Below the pieces are notes generated by a model. It did no database searches and had not been told where the DNA came from. It was given only the letters and a program-made list of their open reading frames with translations. The position numbers and the translations under genes are program-made. Positions 8,314-16,426 of a DNA stretch of 64,000 nucleotides are shown one piece after another (position 1 is the first letter of the stretch; the number at the start of each line of letters is the position of its first letter). This DNA comes from Acididesulfobacillus acetoxydans (GTDB lineage Bacteria; Bacillota; Desulfitobacteriia; Desulfitobacteriales; Desulfitobacteriaceae). The stretch lies in NCBI RefSeq assembly GCF_902729405.1, contig NZ_LR746496.1:4092001-4156000 (forward strand). The letters are read 5' to 3'.

Positions 8314-8560
8314 ACACATCACCTCAACCAAGCACTCCGTTGGCATTCGGCTGAGAAGCCCCGTGCAAACGGCGACCGCCCCCGGATTCCAGGACACCCC
8401 GGCTCGGTCCGTTTCCTTATGGCCTCTAAGGATCTTCAATGCTGACGTCTTTCGTCCTAGGACCTTATTCCTAAGGTATTCTTCACCGTCCGAGAAAATC
8501 CTGCTCCCACTCAAAAAACTTTCCGGAGCTCGTCTCCACCCCGCGGTCCCGAACCCCGAG

Positions 8561-8719
8561 AGATACAGCGCCGGCGACCCAACTCCGTGGGGCCCAACTC
8601 CGGACCCCATGACCAAGAGGCTTAGCCGCATGCCCCTGGCTTTAGCTGGCTTTAGCCATGGGGAGATTCAGATACAGCGCCGGCAACCTAACTCCGGGGG
8701 GCCCGACTTCGGACCCGTC
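8561..8719. repeat. Two 49-bp direct repeat copies in a gene-free gap
   Basis: The block starting AGATACAGCGCCGGC at 8561 recurs at 8670 with a few substitutions, both copies running through AACTCCG and GGGGCCC words. Between them lies a GGCTTTAGC duplication (8639-8657). The whole 8314-8763 gap shows no convincing gene; its open frames lack ribosome binding sites and recognisable domains. Confidence 0.6.
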
Positions 8720-8763
8720 CGACCTCATACGCTCCCTAATCCCCCTCACCGGCCGCGGTAGGT

Positions 8764-9528
8764 TCAAGATCGGAAAGGCAAGAGATACAAGGCCAGGATA
8801 CCCAGATATTCCTTCAACGCGATAGCCGTCTGATTGAGACCCGCGGCCGTAGGCACAAAGCGAAAGAGGTAGATGGGCTGAACGATGCTCACCCTGTAAT
8901 CACAGGGATAGGGCTGCACGGCAATCCCGATCTTGACAAAGTTGTCCACGGCTCTCGGCATGTGAAAAGCCGAGGTCACCAGGATTGGACGAGTGAAATG
9001 ATTGTGCTCCAGTATCTTTTTGCTATCCAAGGCGTTTTCCGTAGTGGTCCGGCTCCTGTCATCGAGGAAAATTTTACTGTCCGGAACACCCAATGAAAGC
9101 ATAACCCTTTTAGCAATCCGGCCCTCGTTCCCATCATCCGCGAACACCTGTCCCGACGACATCAGGATCGGCAACCCGGTCTTCTTGTATAAGCGAACCG
9201 CGGTGACCACCCGGTTCATGCTCGAGCCGCTGAGACTTCCCGCTCCGTCCACATCGGGGGTGTCCGCGGTCGCACCTCCCCCCAGTACAATGATGACATC
9301 CCCGCTCAAGACGGACGGCGGGCTGTACTGCCTCTCTAAACTGCGCAGCAAGAGAGAACTGAGGGCATCTGTGGAAGAGGCATAGACCACCGCGGCTGTC
9401 ACGAGCAAGATAACCGCTGCCACTCGCTCGCGCCGGCGCAGCCACCACGCCAGCAGCAGCAGCACGACGATAAATATTCCTGGCGGCAAGAGGAAATTGT
9501 AAGCGGATTTAAGCAGATCGAGGAACAA
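8764..9528 (-). CDS. YdcF/SanA-type DUF218 membrane protein (copy 1)
   Basis: About 254 aa. Two N-terminal hydrophobic segments (LLPPGIFIVVLLLLAW and VAAVILLVTAAVVYA) precede a DUF218 domain with DVIIVLGGGA, GLPILMSSGQVF, SRTTTENA and LVTSAFHMPRA. Members of this family are linked to cell-envelope polysaccharide functions, but the reaction is unclear. ATG 9576 is an alternative start. TTG 9528 has GGAGG seven bases before it, and the paralogue at 29076 has the same TTG with GGGAG at the same distance. Paralogues lie at 29076-29867 and, broken by two insertion sequences, at 54643-59384. Confidence 0.88.
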   Translation of the reverse strand: MFLDLLKSAYNFLLPPGIFIVVLLLLAWWLRRRERVAAVILLVTAAVVYASSTDALSSLLLRSLERQYSPPSVLSGDVIIVLGGGATADTPDVDGAGSLSGSSMNRVVTAVRLYKKTGLPILMSSGQVFADDGNEGRIAKRVMLSLGVPDSKIFLDDRSRTTTENALDSKKILEHNHFTRPILVTSAFHMPRAVDNFVKIGIAVQPYPCDYRVSIVQPIYLFRFVPTAAGLNQTAIALKEYLGILALYLLPFRS

Positions 9529-9639
9529 GCGCAACCCTCCTACGCTAACATCGGATCGTCTCTCAACCCGGTTCATTGTTTTACGGTTGGTGCAACCTCC
9601 CCATGGCTAAGGCCGGAAGCAGGCGACTGAGACTTTTGG

Positions 9640-10794
9640 TCACACCTCGAGGAAAATCGTGTCCGGCTTACTCGGATCCAATGGTTTATTGGCCCAGGGG
9701 ACCATCACCAGGTCAGTATCGCCGAGATTTTGCATATGATGCACAAAACCCGGAGGGATATCCACTACTTCCGGATTTTCCCCGCTCACAAAGTAGGCGA
9801 GCACCTTGTCGCCATGGACCTTGCGCAGACGCACGACCCCTCGGCCGCTTACGGCCAAGAGCTTCTCGCAGCGGCTGTAGTGCCAATGGTTGCCCATCGT
9901 GGTACCCGGCTTGAGTGCGTACACGGACACCTGTCCGCGATCAGGCGTCCTGATAAACTCGGTAGAGGAACCGCTGGCGGAGACCTTTGCTCTCAATGGA
10001 TAGCTAAACCTATGTTCCGGCAGATAACTAAGATAAGTGCAATAAAGTTTCCAGGTAAACTCATCCCCAACATTCGGAATCGTTAGATTTTCGCGCCCCG
10101 CCTTGAAGTAATAGAGGAGATCCGCAAGCTGGCCCAGTTTCAACGGATAGACCGGATAGACCGAATAAGGCGTCCAGCGTTGTTTCGACATCAACACAGC
10201 CACGGGCAGATCAGGTCCAAACTTCCCCTCCAGCTGACCTATAAATTCACCGACAACATCATCAACATGAACGAAATTCAGCGTAACTCCCGGGTCGCTG
10301 ATCGTGATGGGGAGACCGTTGGCGATGTTATGGCAGAACGTGGCAACAAAACTATTATGATTGGGCAGGCACCATTTGCCGAAGACGCTAGGCAGCCGGT
10401 AGACAAAGACGGGGGCCCCCACATCTTGGTCATACCTGAGTACCGCAGCCTCCGCGTCCCGCTTGCTCCACCCGTAAGGATGGTCCAACTCCGCCTCTGT
10501 AGAGGAGGAGAAGAGGAGCGGAGTTTTCCGACCCGCCTCCCGGAGATAGGCCACCAGATCTTCCGTCAGCCGGCGGTTTCCCATGTCATACTCCTCGGGG
10601 TCCTGTGAACAGTCTACCCCGGCCTGGTGAAAAATAGAGTCAGCGGCTCCTGCCATATCCCGAAGTTCTTCCTTGGTATTCCCCGTGTCGAATCTGAGAA
10701 TCTCCACATTCTCCAGGGCTGCTAGGGCGCCTGTCAGATTTCTGCCGATGAAACCGGCTGCGCCCGTCACCAGTACAGTCTTGATAGCAATCAT
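9640..10794 (-). CDS. CapF-like NAD-dependent epimerase/reductase with C-terminal cupin (copy 1)
   Basis: 384 aa, two domains as in CapF/WbjC enzymes of UDP-N-acetyl-L-fucosamine synthesis. The N-terminal short-chain dehydrogenase fold has VLVTGAAGFIGRN and a YGWSK active-site motif. The C-terminal cupin begins near residue 290, with the metal motif GNHWHYSRCEK. The start ATG 10794 follows GGAG at eight bases; the frame is open further upstream but without a site. A nearly identical gene of the same length is at 14568-15722. A role in capsule or exopolysaccharide sugar-nucleotide supply is inferred from the family. Confidence 0.88.
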   Translation of the reverse strand: MIAIKTVLVTGAAGFIGRNLTGALAALENVEILRFDTGNTKEELRDMAGAADSIFHQAGVDCSQDPEEYDMGNRRLTEDLVAYLREAGRKTPLLFSSSTEAELDHPYGWSKRDAEAAVLRYDQDVGAPVFVYRLPSVFGKWCLPNHNSFVATFCHNIANGLPITISDPGVTLNFVHVDDVVGEFIGQLEGKFGPDLPVAVLMSKQRWTPYSVYPVYPLKLGQLADLLYYFKAGRENLTIPNVGDEFTWKLYCTYLSYLPEHRFSYPLRAKVSASGSSTEFIRTPDRGQVSVYALKPGTTMGNHWHYSRCEKLLAVSGRGVVRLRKVHGDKVLAYFVSGENPEVVDIPPGFVHHMQNLGDTDLVMVPWANKPLDPSKPDTIFLEV

Positions 10795-11416
10795 CCACCC
10801 TTCTCCACACCAAGACCTTTTAAAGTCTAAGCAGACGACGCCACCCGCAACGCTGAAGCATTCGGCCCGCATGTAGGTCTGAGGCAAGACCACCGGGGCA
10901 CGCTGAAAATCCATCCTGTCTGAACTTGACGACCCCTGTCCACCTCGCTTTCTTGCTCGCGTCCGCCTCCCCAGAAGCGTACCCGCGTTCGCCTCAGTTT
11001 GACAAATTGCTCGCGTCAGCCGCCGCTTGACTCTTCTCTATAGTAGCAGGTAGCACAGACATGAATCTGGGACACCCGTCCCCAGGGACATAGAAGGGGA
11101 AACTAAAGCAAGCCGCTCGTTGCGCACCTATCTGTTGCAAGGTTTTGTTGAACCTTCCTATGGCTAAAGCCGGAACCTGCGGCTAAGCTTTTGGGGGGGC
11201 AAGATTTCCACGGGACCACTCGGGCCCCCGTTACCGAATCGAACCCTGCGTATTTATTTGGTAGTGGTTTAGATGGCTTACCGACTTTATGCCTACTGAA
11301 CGTACTATTCGTCGTCCGCAGGGAAAATCCTTCCTGCCAATCATAGTTCACCTTTGCGACCCATTAAATTACCAAAAGGTAACTATACTTATCATTTACC
11401 AAGGCTATGACTCGTC
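10795..11416. other. Gene-free interval between CapF copy 1 and the helicase
   Basis: About 620 bases without a supportable gene. It has repeated TTGCTCGCGTC words near 10955 and 11010, a GGCTAAAGCC hairpin near 11161-11192, and ATTACC-AAAA-GGTAAC (near 11369-11384), which could help end helicase transcription but has no T-run. Confidence 0.6.
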
Positions 11417-13909
11417 TCATCCCTCCCAAAACTCCTTCAGCACCCCCCCGACTCCCTCTGTCTTTCCCACATAACGGGCATTTCCCCATTCGCGCGGGAA
11501 GATCTTCTTGTAATCATGGCGGCCAAAGCGTTCGTCGATCAGGAGCACCACCCCCTTATCCGTTTCCGTTCGAATCACCCGCCCGACGGCCTGCAGCACC
11601 TTATTAAAGCCCGGATACATATAAGCAAATTCAAAGCCCTGCCGGCAGCGTTCCTGGTAATACAAACGGATGAGTTCACGTTCCAGACCGATTTGGGGCA
11701 GACCCACTCCCACGATGACGGCCCCGGAAAGCCTGTCCCCGCTGAGATCGATGCCCTCGGCGAAGATGCCCCCCATCAAGGCAAATCCGACCAAGGTTTC
11801 CTCCCGCTCCGGCGTGAAGAGCGCTAAGAAGCCTTCCCGCTCGGCTTCCGCCATGCCCGGAACCTGGCAAACCACCCTCGGCCCTACGTTCAAACCTGTG
11901 AACTCACGGTAAACCGCCTCAAGGTACTCATAAGACGGAAAAAAGACGAGGTAATTTCCCTTCTTCCCGGCTACCGTCGAAGCGATGGCTTCCGCTACCA
12001 TAGGATAGGTTGCCGAGCGCTGTCGGTACTTCGTGGAGATGCGATTTTCAATGAGTAAACTCAGGTTTTCCGCCGGAAACGGCGAGCCTAACCTCAGTTT
12101 ATAGGAATCCGACTCCCCGCCCAAGATTTGCATGAAATATTCCAAGGGGCTCAAGGTTGCCGAAAATAGCAGCGCCGCCCTCGCCCGTCCCCAGGCCTCT
12201 TTTAATGGCAGGGACGGATCCAGGCAAAAGAGTTTCACTCTGAGATCCGGCGGCTCAGACTCCCAGTAAGTCACATAATGCTCATCATAGCCCTCAGAAG
12301 TCCGGAGAAAATTCAACGCCTGAAAGTACAACTCGAGAAATTCATCCTGCCACGGCACGGGTTCTGCGTTCTTCCTGAGAAAGATTTCCGCTTCCCGGAC
12401 GAACTTCCGCAGGGCCTGAAGCAGCGCGTTGGGAAGGCTCTTCTCGGCATAATCCTCATGACCGGTACCCCGGGTTCGGCCCCTCGGGCTGCCTGTCAGG
12501 CTGCCCGAGAGGCTCCTTGACTCCTGTTGCTGTGCAATGTTTTCTTCCGGCAGAGCCTCGATCCGTTTTTTCTCCTTGACAAACGCGGTATTCACCCTGG
12601 TCATACTCTTCGAGAGCCCCGGGAAGTCTTGCACAACCCGCTTTAATGTCCGCCAAGGCTCATTTGTGAGATCTGCCGAAAACATTTCCCGCGCCCGGTC
12701 CGCCAGGTTATGCGCCTCATCAACCAAAAAGAGGTACTCCCCCCCTTCCAGGAAAAAACGCCGTAAGTAGACCCGCGGGTCAAAGGCATAATTATAATCA
12801 CATATGACCACATCGGCCCAATTCGCTAACTCCAGCGAAAACTCAAAAGGGCAAAGCGCCTGCTTCCGGGCATACGCTTCAATAACCGGGCGGGTCCAGG
12901 CCCTTTCCGTAAACACGTCCTCCATCGCCGGACGCAGCCTATCATAGTACCCGCGTGCGAAGAGGCAGATGTTGGGATCGCAGACTCTTTCAGGCAGAAA
13001 ACATATTTTATCCTTCGCAGTCAGCGTGAGCGCTTTCAGCGAAAGTCCCTCGTTTCGTAAGTCCCCCAAGGTTTTTTCGGCCACGGTCCGCGTGATGGTC
13101 TTGGCCGTTAAGTAAAAAATCGTTTGGCTCAACCCGTCCGCCAAACTCTTCAAGGCCGGAAAGAGGACTCCCATCGTCTTTCCGATACCGGTCGGGGCTT
13201 GGACAAACAGCTTTTTCCCTTCTTGAATCGTCTTGTAGGCCGCAACGACCAAATCCCTCTGGCCAGGACGGTAGGAGCCAAAAGGAAATTTGAGCCGGTG
13301 GATGCTCGCGTCCCGCTCTTTTTTCCAGTCCTGCAAACGAACGGCCCAGGCCAGATAGTCCCGGATCAGGGAAAAGAAAAAATCCGACAGTTCGTTGAAG
13401 CTGAAGTGTTTTCTCAGCCGTTTAGTCTGGGTGGTATCGAGTTGAAAATAGGTTAACTGCACCCCGATTTCCTCAAGGCCCTCCTGAACAGCGTACATAA
13501 AGCCATAACACTGAGCTTGACTCCAGTGCAAAGCGCTGTATTCCTCATCAATCAGGTCCAGTTCAAAAGTCGTGGACTTGATTTCTTCGATACAGACACC
13601 CGATGCATCCCGCATGACCCCGTCGGCCCGCCCCTTGATCTCCAGGCGCAGGTCGCCCTCTTCATAGAGATAAGTCAGCGTCACCTCCGGCAAATACTGA
13701 GGCACCGTACCTCCGTCCGCAGCGTTGGCCTCAAGATTTGTTCCCTCAGAAGCGGCCGCGTTTCGTCTCTCCGTTCTCTCCACACCCGCTTTTTGCAGAT
13801 ATTGATGGGCCTTTATCCCCTCCAGCGTGCGCGACGCCCCGGCCGACCCCATCTGCAGATCCCCCTGCTGCAGGACAAATTCGACCAGTCTGCGAACCGA
13901 AATCTTCAT
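11417..13909 (-). CDS. DinG/XPD-type helicase with N-terminal PD-(D/E)XK nuclease domain
   Basis: 830-aa DNA repair or defence enzyme. Residues about 70-140 look like a PD-(D/E)XK nuclease (D96, then E109-I-K111 and the downstream QAQCYGF). A superfamily 2 helicase of the XPD/DinG class follows: Walker A APTGIGKT (K244), four cysteines placed as in the XPD iron-sulfur domain (C303, C310, C315, C353), DEAH at 397-400, LLFSATLSP, and motif VI near GRVIRTETDKG. A low-complexity insert rich in Ser, Gly and Arg lies near residue 470. ATG 13909 follows AAAGGGG. It is flanked by the two CapF copies, which suggests that it and the TA remnant were inserted or trapped between duplicates. Confidence 0.9.
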   Translation of the reverse strand: MKISVRRLVEFVLQQGDLQMGSAGASRTLEGIKAHQYLQKAGVERTERRNAAASEGTNLEANAADGGTVPQYLPEVTLTYLYEEGDLRLEIKGRADGVMRDASGVCIEEIKSTTFELDLIDEEYSALHWSQAQCYGFMYAVQEGLEEIGVQLTYFQLDTTQTKRLRKHFSFNELSDFFFSLIRDYLAWAVRLQDWKKERDASIHRLKFPFGSYRPGQRDLVVAAYKTIQEGKKLFVQAPTGIGKTMGVLFPALKSLADGLSQTIFYLTAKTITRTVAEKTLGDLRNEGLSLKALTLTAKDKICFLPERVCDPNICLFARGYYDRLRPAMEDVFTERAWTRPVIEAYARKQALCPFEFSLELANWADVVICDYNYAFDPRVYLRRFFLEGGEYLFLVDEAHNLADRAREMFSADLTNEPWRTLKRVVQDFPGLSKSMTRVNTAFVKEKKRIEALPEENIAQQQESRSLSGSLTGSPRGRTRGTGHEDYAEKSLPNALLQALRKFVREAEIFLRKNAEPVPWQDEFLELYFQALNFLRTSEGYDEHYVTYWESEPPDLRVKLFCLDPSLPLKEAWGRARAALLFSATLSPLEYFMQILGGESDSYKLRLGSPFPAENLSLLIENRISTKYRQRSATYPMVAEAIASTVAGKKGNYLVFFPSYEYLEAVYREFTGLNVGPRVVCQVPGMAEAEREGFLALFTPEREETLVGFALMGGIFAEGIDLSGDRLSGAVIVGVGLPQIGLERELIRLYYQERCRQGFEFAYMYPGFNKVLQAVGRVIRTETDKGVVLLIDERFGRHDYKKIFPREWGNARYVGKTEGVGGVLKEFWEG

Positions 13910-14024
13910 GGTTACCCCTTTCCTAAGAATTCCTTGGCGATTTTCCTAATGGGGTCTAACATTCCACAAATTCCCCCAAAGTCCTGCAAACGGCTGTTGT
14001 CTGAAAAATTGTTATGCCATTGTG

Positions 14025-14440
14025 ATGAACGCAAACCTCTATGCTATGCGCACCTTGCAAAAGGAAATGAGCGGTGAATTTGAGAAGGCAGGGATTAATA
14101 GCGAAGAAGACATTATGGGCTTAGTACGCAAGATAAGGGCGGAGATTCAATATGATGTTGTCATTTCGCCAATCGTCGAAAATATGGCGGAATTCGATAA
14201 ATATAAAGCGGCCAACGCCTTCTTCCGAAATGTGGACAAAGAAGGGGTACGGATCAGTGCCTAGTCAGGAGAGGGTAGACCTTGCAAAATACCGTCTAAA
14301 ATCGGCTTTCGAGGACTATATTCGACATATCCATGTCCGAAATCATAAATGACGCAAGCGTTATCCGCAATGAAAGCGACTACAGCGATTTTTGCATTGC
14401 CACCAAAGATGAAGCCAATATTACTCACCTACAATTTGTG
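14025..14440 (+). pseudogene. Decayed MntA/HepT (MNT-HEPN) toxin-antitoxin remnant
   Basis: Three pieces in order on the plus strand. First, an antitoxin-like N-terminus (MNANLYAMRTLQKEM...). Second, fused in frame after about residue 42, the tail of a nucleotidyltransferase (YDVVISPIVEN, then FFRNVDKEGVRI), so the catalytic GSxxxG core is deleted. Third, a HEPN toxin start (VPSQERVDLAKYRLKSA), then a frameshift, and a HEPN C-terminus (VIRNESDYSDFCIATKDEA). The middle of the HEPN domain is missing. Recognition rests on remembered family sequence. No ribosome binding site remains. Confidence 0.6.
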
Positions 14441-14567
14441 CAGAGGCCAGCGCCTTCAGATCATTTGTTGCTATGCCGGGTATGGATGATCTAGGGGCGT
14501 CCTTATTTAGTCACCTAACCATAACGAGTTCAAAACAGCATGAGAATGAGTCGCCAGGCTTTGTGGG

Positions 14568-15722
14568 TCACACCTCGAGAAAACTCGTGCCCGGCTTGCC
14601 CGGATCAAACGGCTTGTTGGCCCAGAGGACAATCACCAGCTCTGTATTGCCGAGATTTTGGATATGATGCGCGAAGCCCGAGGGAATGTCCACAACTTCC
14701 GGATTGTCCCCACTGACGAAGCAGGCCAGTACCTCATCACCGTGGACCTTGCGCAGACGCACGACTCCCCGGCCGCTCACGAGCAGGAGCTTCTCGCAGC
14801 GGCTCTGGTGCCAATGGTTGCCCGTGGTGGTGCCCGGTTTGAGAACGTGCACGGACACCTGCCCCCGCTCGGGCGTCTTGATAAACTCAGCGAAAAAGCC
14901 GCCCGCACCGGCCTTTACTTGCAAAGGGTAAGTGAACCTGTTTTCCGGCAGATGACTCAGATAAGTGCAGTAAAGCTTCCGGGTAAACTCATCCCCCACA
15001 TTCGGGATAGCGAGAGTTTGGCGTCCCGCCTTGAAATAATAGAGGAGATCCGCGACTTGCCCCAGCTTCAGCGGGTAAACCGGGTAAACCGAATAGGGCG
15101 TCCAGCGTTTTTGCGATATCAACTCGGCCACCGGCAGCTCCGGCCCGAACCTTCCCTCCAGTTGCCCCATAAATTCGTCGACAACATCATCGACATGAAC
15201 AAGGTTCAAAGTGGCCCCCGGGTCTCTGATCGTGATGGGGAGATCGTTAGCGATATTATGGCAGAAAGTGGCAACAGGACGCTTGTCGTTGGGCAGGCAC
15301 CATTTGCCAAACACGCTGGGCAGCCGGTAGATAAAGACAGAAGCACCCGTATCTCCGCCATATCCGAGCACCGCCGCCTCCGCACCCCGCTTGCTTCGCC
15401 CGTAAGGATGGTCCAGTTCCGCCTCTGTGGAAGAGGAAAGAAGGAACGGAGTTTTCCGACCCGCCTCCCGAAGATAAGCCACAAGTTCTTCCGTCAGCCG
15501 CCGGTTCCCCGCGTCATACTCCTCGACATCCTGCGAACAGTCGACCCCGGCCAGATGAAAGATGAAATCAGCGGCCTTAGCCATCTCCTGCAGTTCTGCC
15601 CCCGTATTCTCCCCGTCGAACCTGAGAATCTCCACATCGTCCAGGGCAGCCAGAGCGCCTGCCAGGTTTCTGCCAATAAAACCGGCTGCGCCAGTCACCA
15701 GTACCCTCTTGATGGCAACCAT
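14568..15722 (-). CDS. CapF-like NAD-dependent epimerase/reductase with C-terminal cupin (copy 2)
   Basis: 384 aa, the same length and domain order as 9640-10794, and clearly a duplicate (most residues shared, VLVTGAAGFIGRN and GNHWHQSRCEK conserved). Here the residue after the active-site Tyr-Gly is Arg (YGRSK). Start ATG 15722 follows GGAGAAAGGGG. A long plus-strand open frame across this gene is only its shadow. Divergence between the copies is spread along the length, so the duplication is not very recent. Confidence 0.88.
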   Translation of the reverse strand: MVAIKRVLVTGAAGFIGRNLAGALAALDDVEILRFDGENTGAELQEMAKAADFIFHLAGVDCSQDVEEYDAGNRRLTEELVAYLREAGRKTPFLLSSSTEAELDHPYGRSKRGAEAAVLGYGGDTGASVFIYRLPSVFGKWCLPNDKRPVATFCHNIANDLPITIRDPGATLNLVHVDDVVDEFMGQLEGRFGPELPVAELISQKRWTPYSVYPVYPLKLGQVADLLYYFKAGRQTLAIPNVGDEFTRKLYCTYLSHLPENRFTYPLQVKAGAGGFFAEFIKTPERGQVSVHVLKPGTTTGNHWHQSRCEKLLLVSGRGVVRLRKVHGDEVLACFVSGDNPEVVDIPSGFAHHIQNLGNTELVIVLWANKPFDPGKPGTSFLEV

Positions 15723-15860
15723 CCCCTTTCTCCGCACAAGAACCTTTCTGCTCGGTCTAGACCGGCAATAGCTCCCACAACGCCGTGCCACTTCGGCCCG
15801 GGGAAACAAGCGGCTGACCGGTGAGCCAGGCAAAGGTCTGCCCCCGCCCCAGAGTGACGG

Positions 15861-16294
15861 CTACTGACCGCCACGGTAATCCCACTCGGCCAAGCTGAAC
15901 ATTTCCCATCTCTCGCTTTCGTCTACAACCTTAGGAATGTCGTTTAAAGCTTCACCGACCTTCGCTTTCGGCGGCGGAGGAAAGTGGGGATTATACTCCT
16001 TACCGCAGCGACATAGGTGTTTTCCCCCACCGCGACATACCCCGCGATCCACTCCAAAGGTTTCATCAGGCTCCCCCTGGGAAATATGGGGATCGCTTTG
16101 CCTGCACTTATCATAAGTACATCCTGACCGCCAAACACCTCCTTAAAGTTCCCGATTTCTCCGATAATGACAAAGTCTCCGCCGGGATACAGCTCCCTCA
16201 TTTTATTAACGGTACAATAGGGGATTTTGCTTCGGCTGTTTTTCTCCCTGAACATCCGAGTCTGGTTTGTTTGCGGATAAAGCCGGTAAAGCAT
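15861..16294 (-). pseudogene. Unrecognised protein, frameshifted
   Basis: Start ATG 16294 follows AGGGTG and opens MLYRLYPQTNQTRMF. The frame runs through GYVAVGENTYVAAV and then loses sense (VRSIIPTFLRRRK). The adjacent frame continues plausibly as EYNPHFPPPPKAKVGEAL and ends EWDYRGGQ at 15861. A single-base indel near 15995 would join them into about 143 residues. I do not recognise the family. It could be a sequencing error or a decayed gene. Confidence 0.45.
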
Positions 16295-16426
16295 CCCGAT
16301 CACCCTATTTCAGTATAACTTAGAAAATAGCCCGCGGCATGGACATGGCGAAATTGACCCCCTTTTTCGCCGAAATTGGTATAAAAATACCCTGCAAAGC
16401 ATGTTGCAAGGTAAAGAATCGTAGAA

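Noticed and set aside
9590-9640. Possible c-di-GMP riboswitch (GGCCTTAGCCATGG-type words here, near 8629 and near 11160)
   Set aside because: Only short pieces resembling one half of the motif are present; the conserved 5' part and a closing stem could not be found.
14658-15824. 388-codon open frame on the plus strand
   Set aside because: It is the complementary shadow of the CapF-like gene copy 2; no family motif or ribosome binding site.
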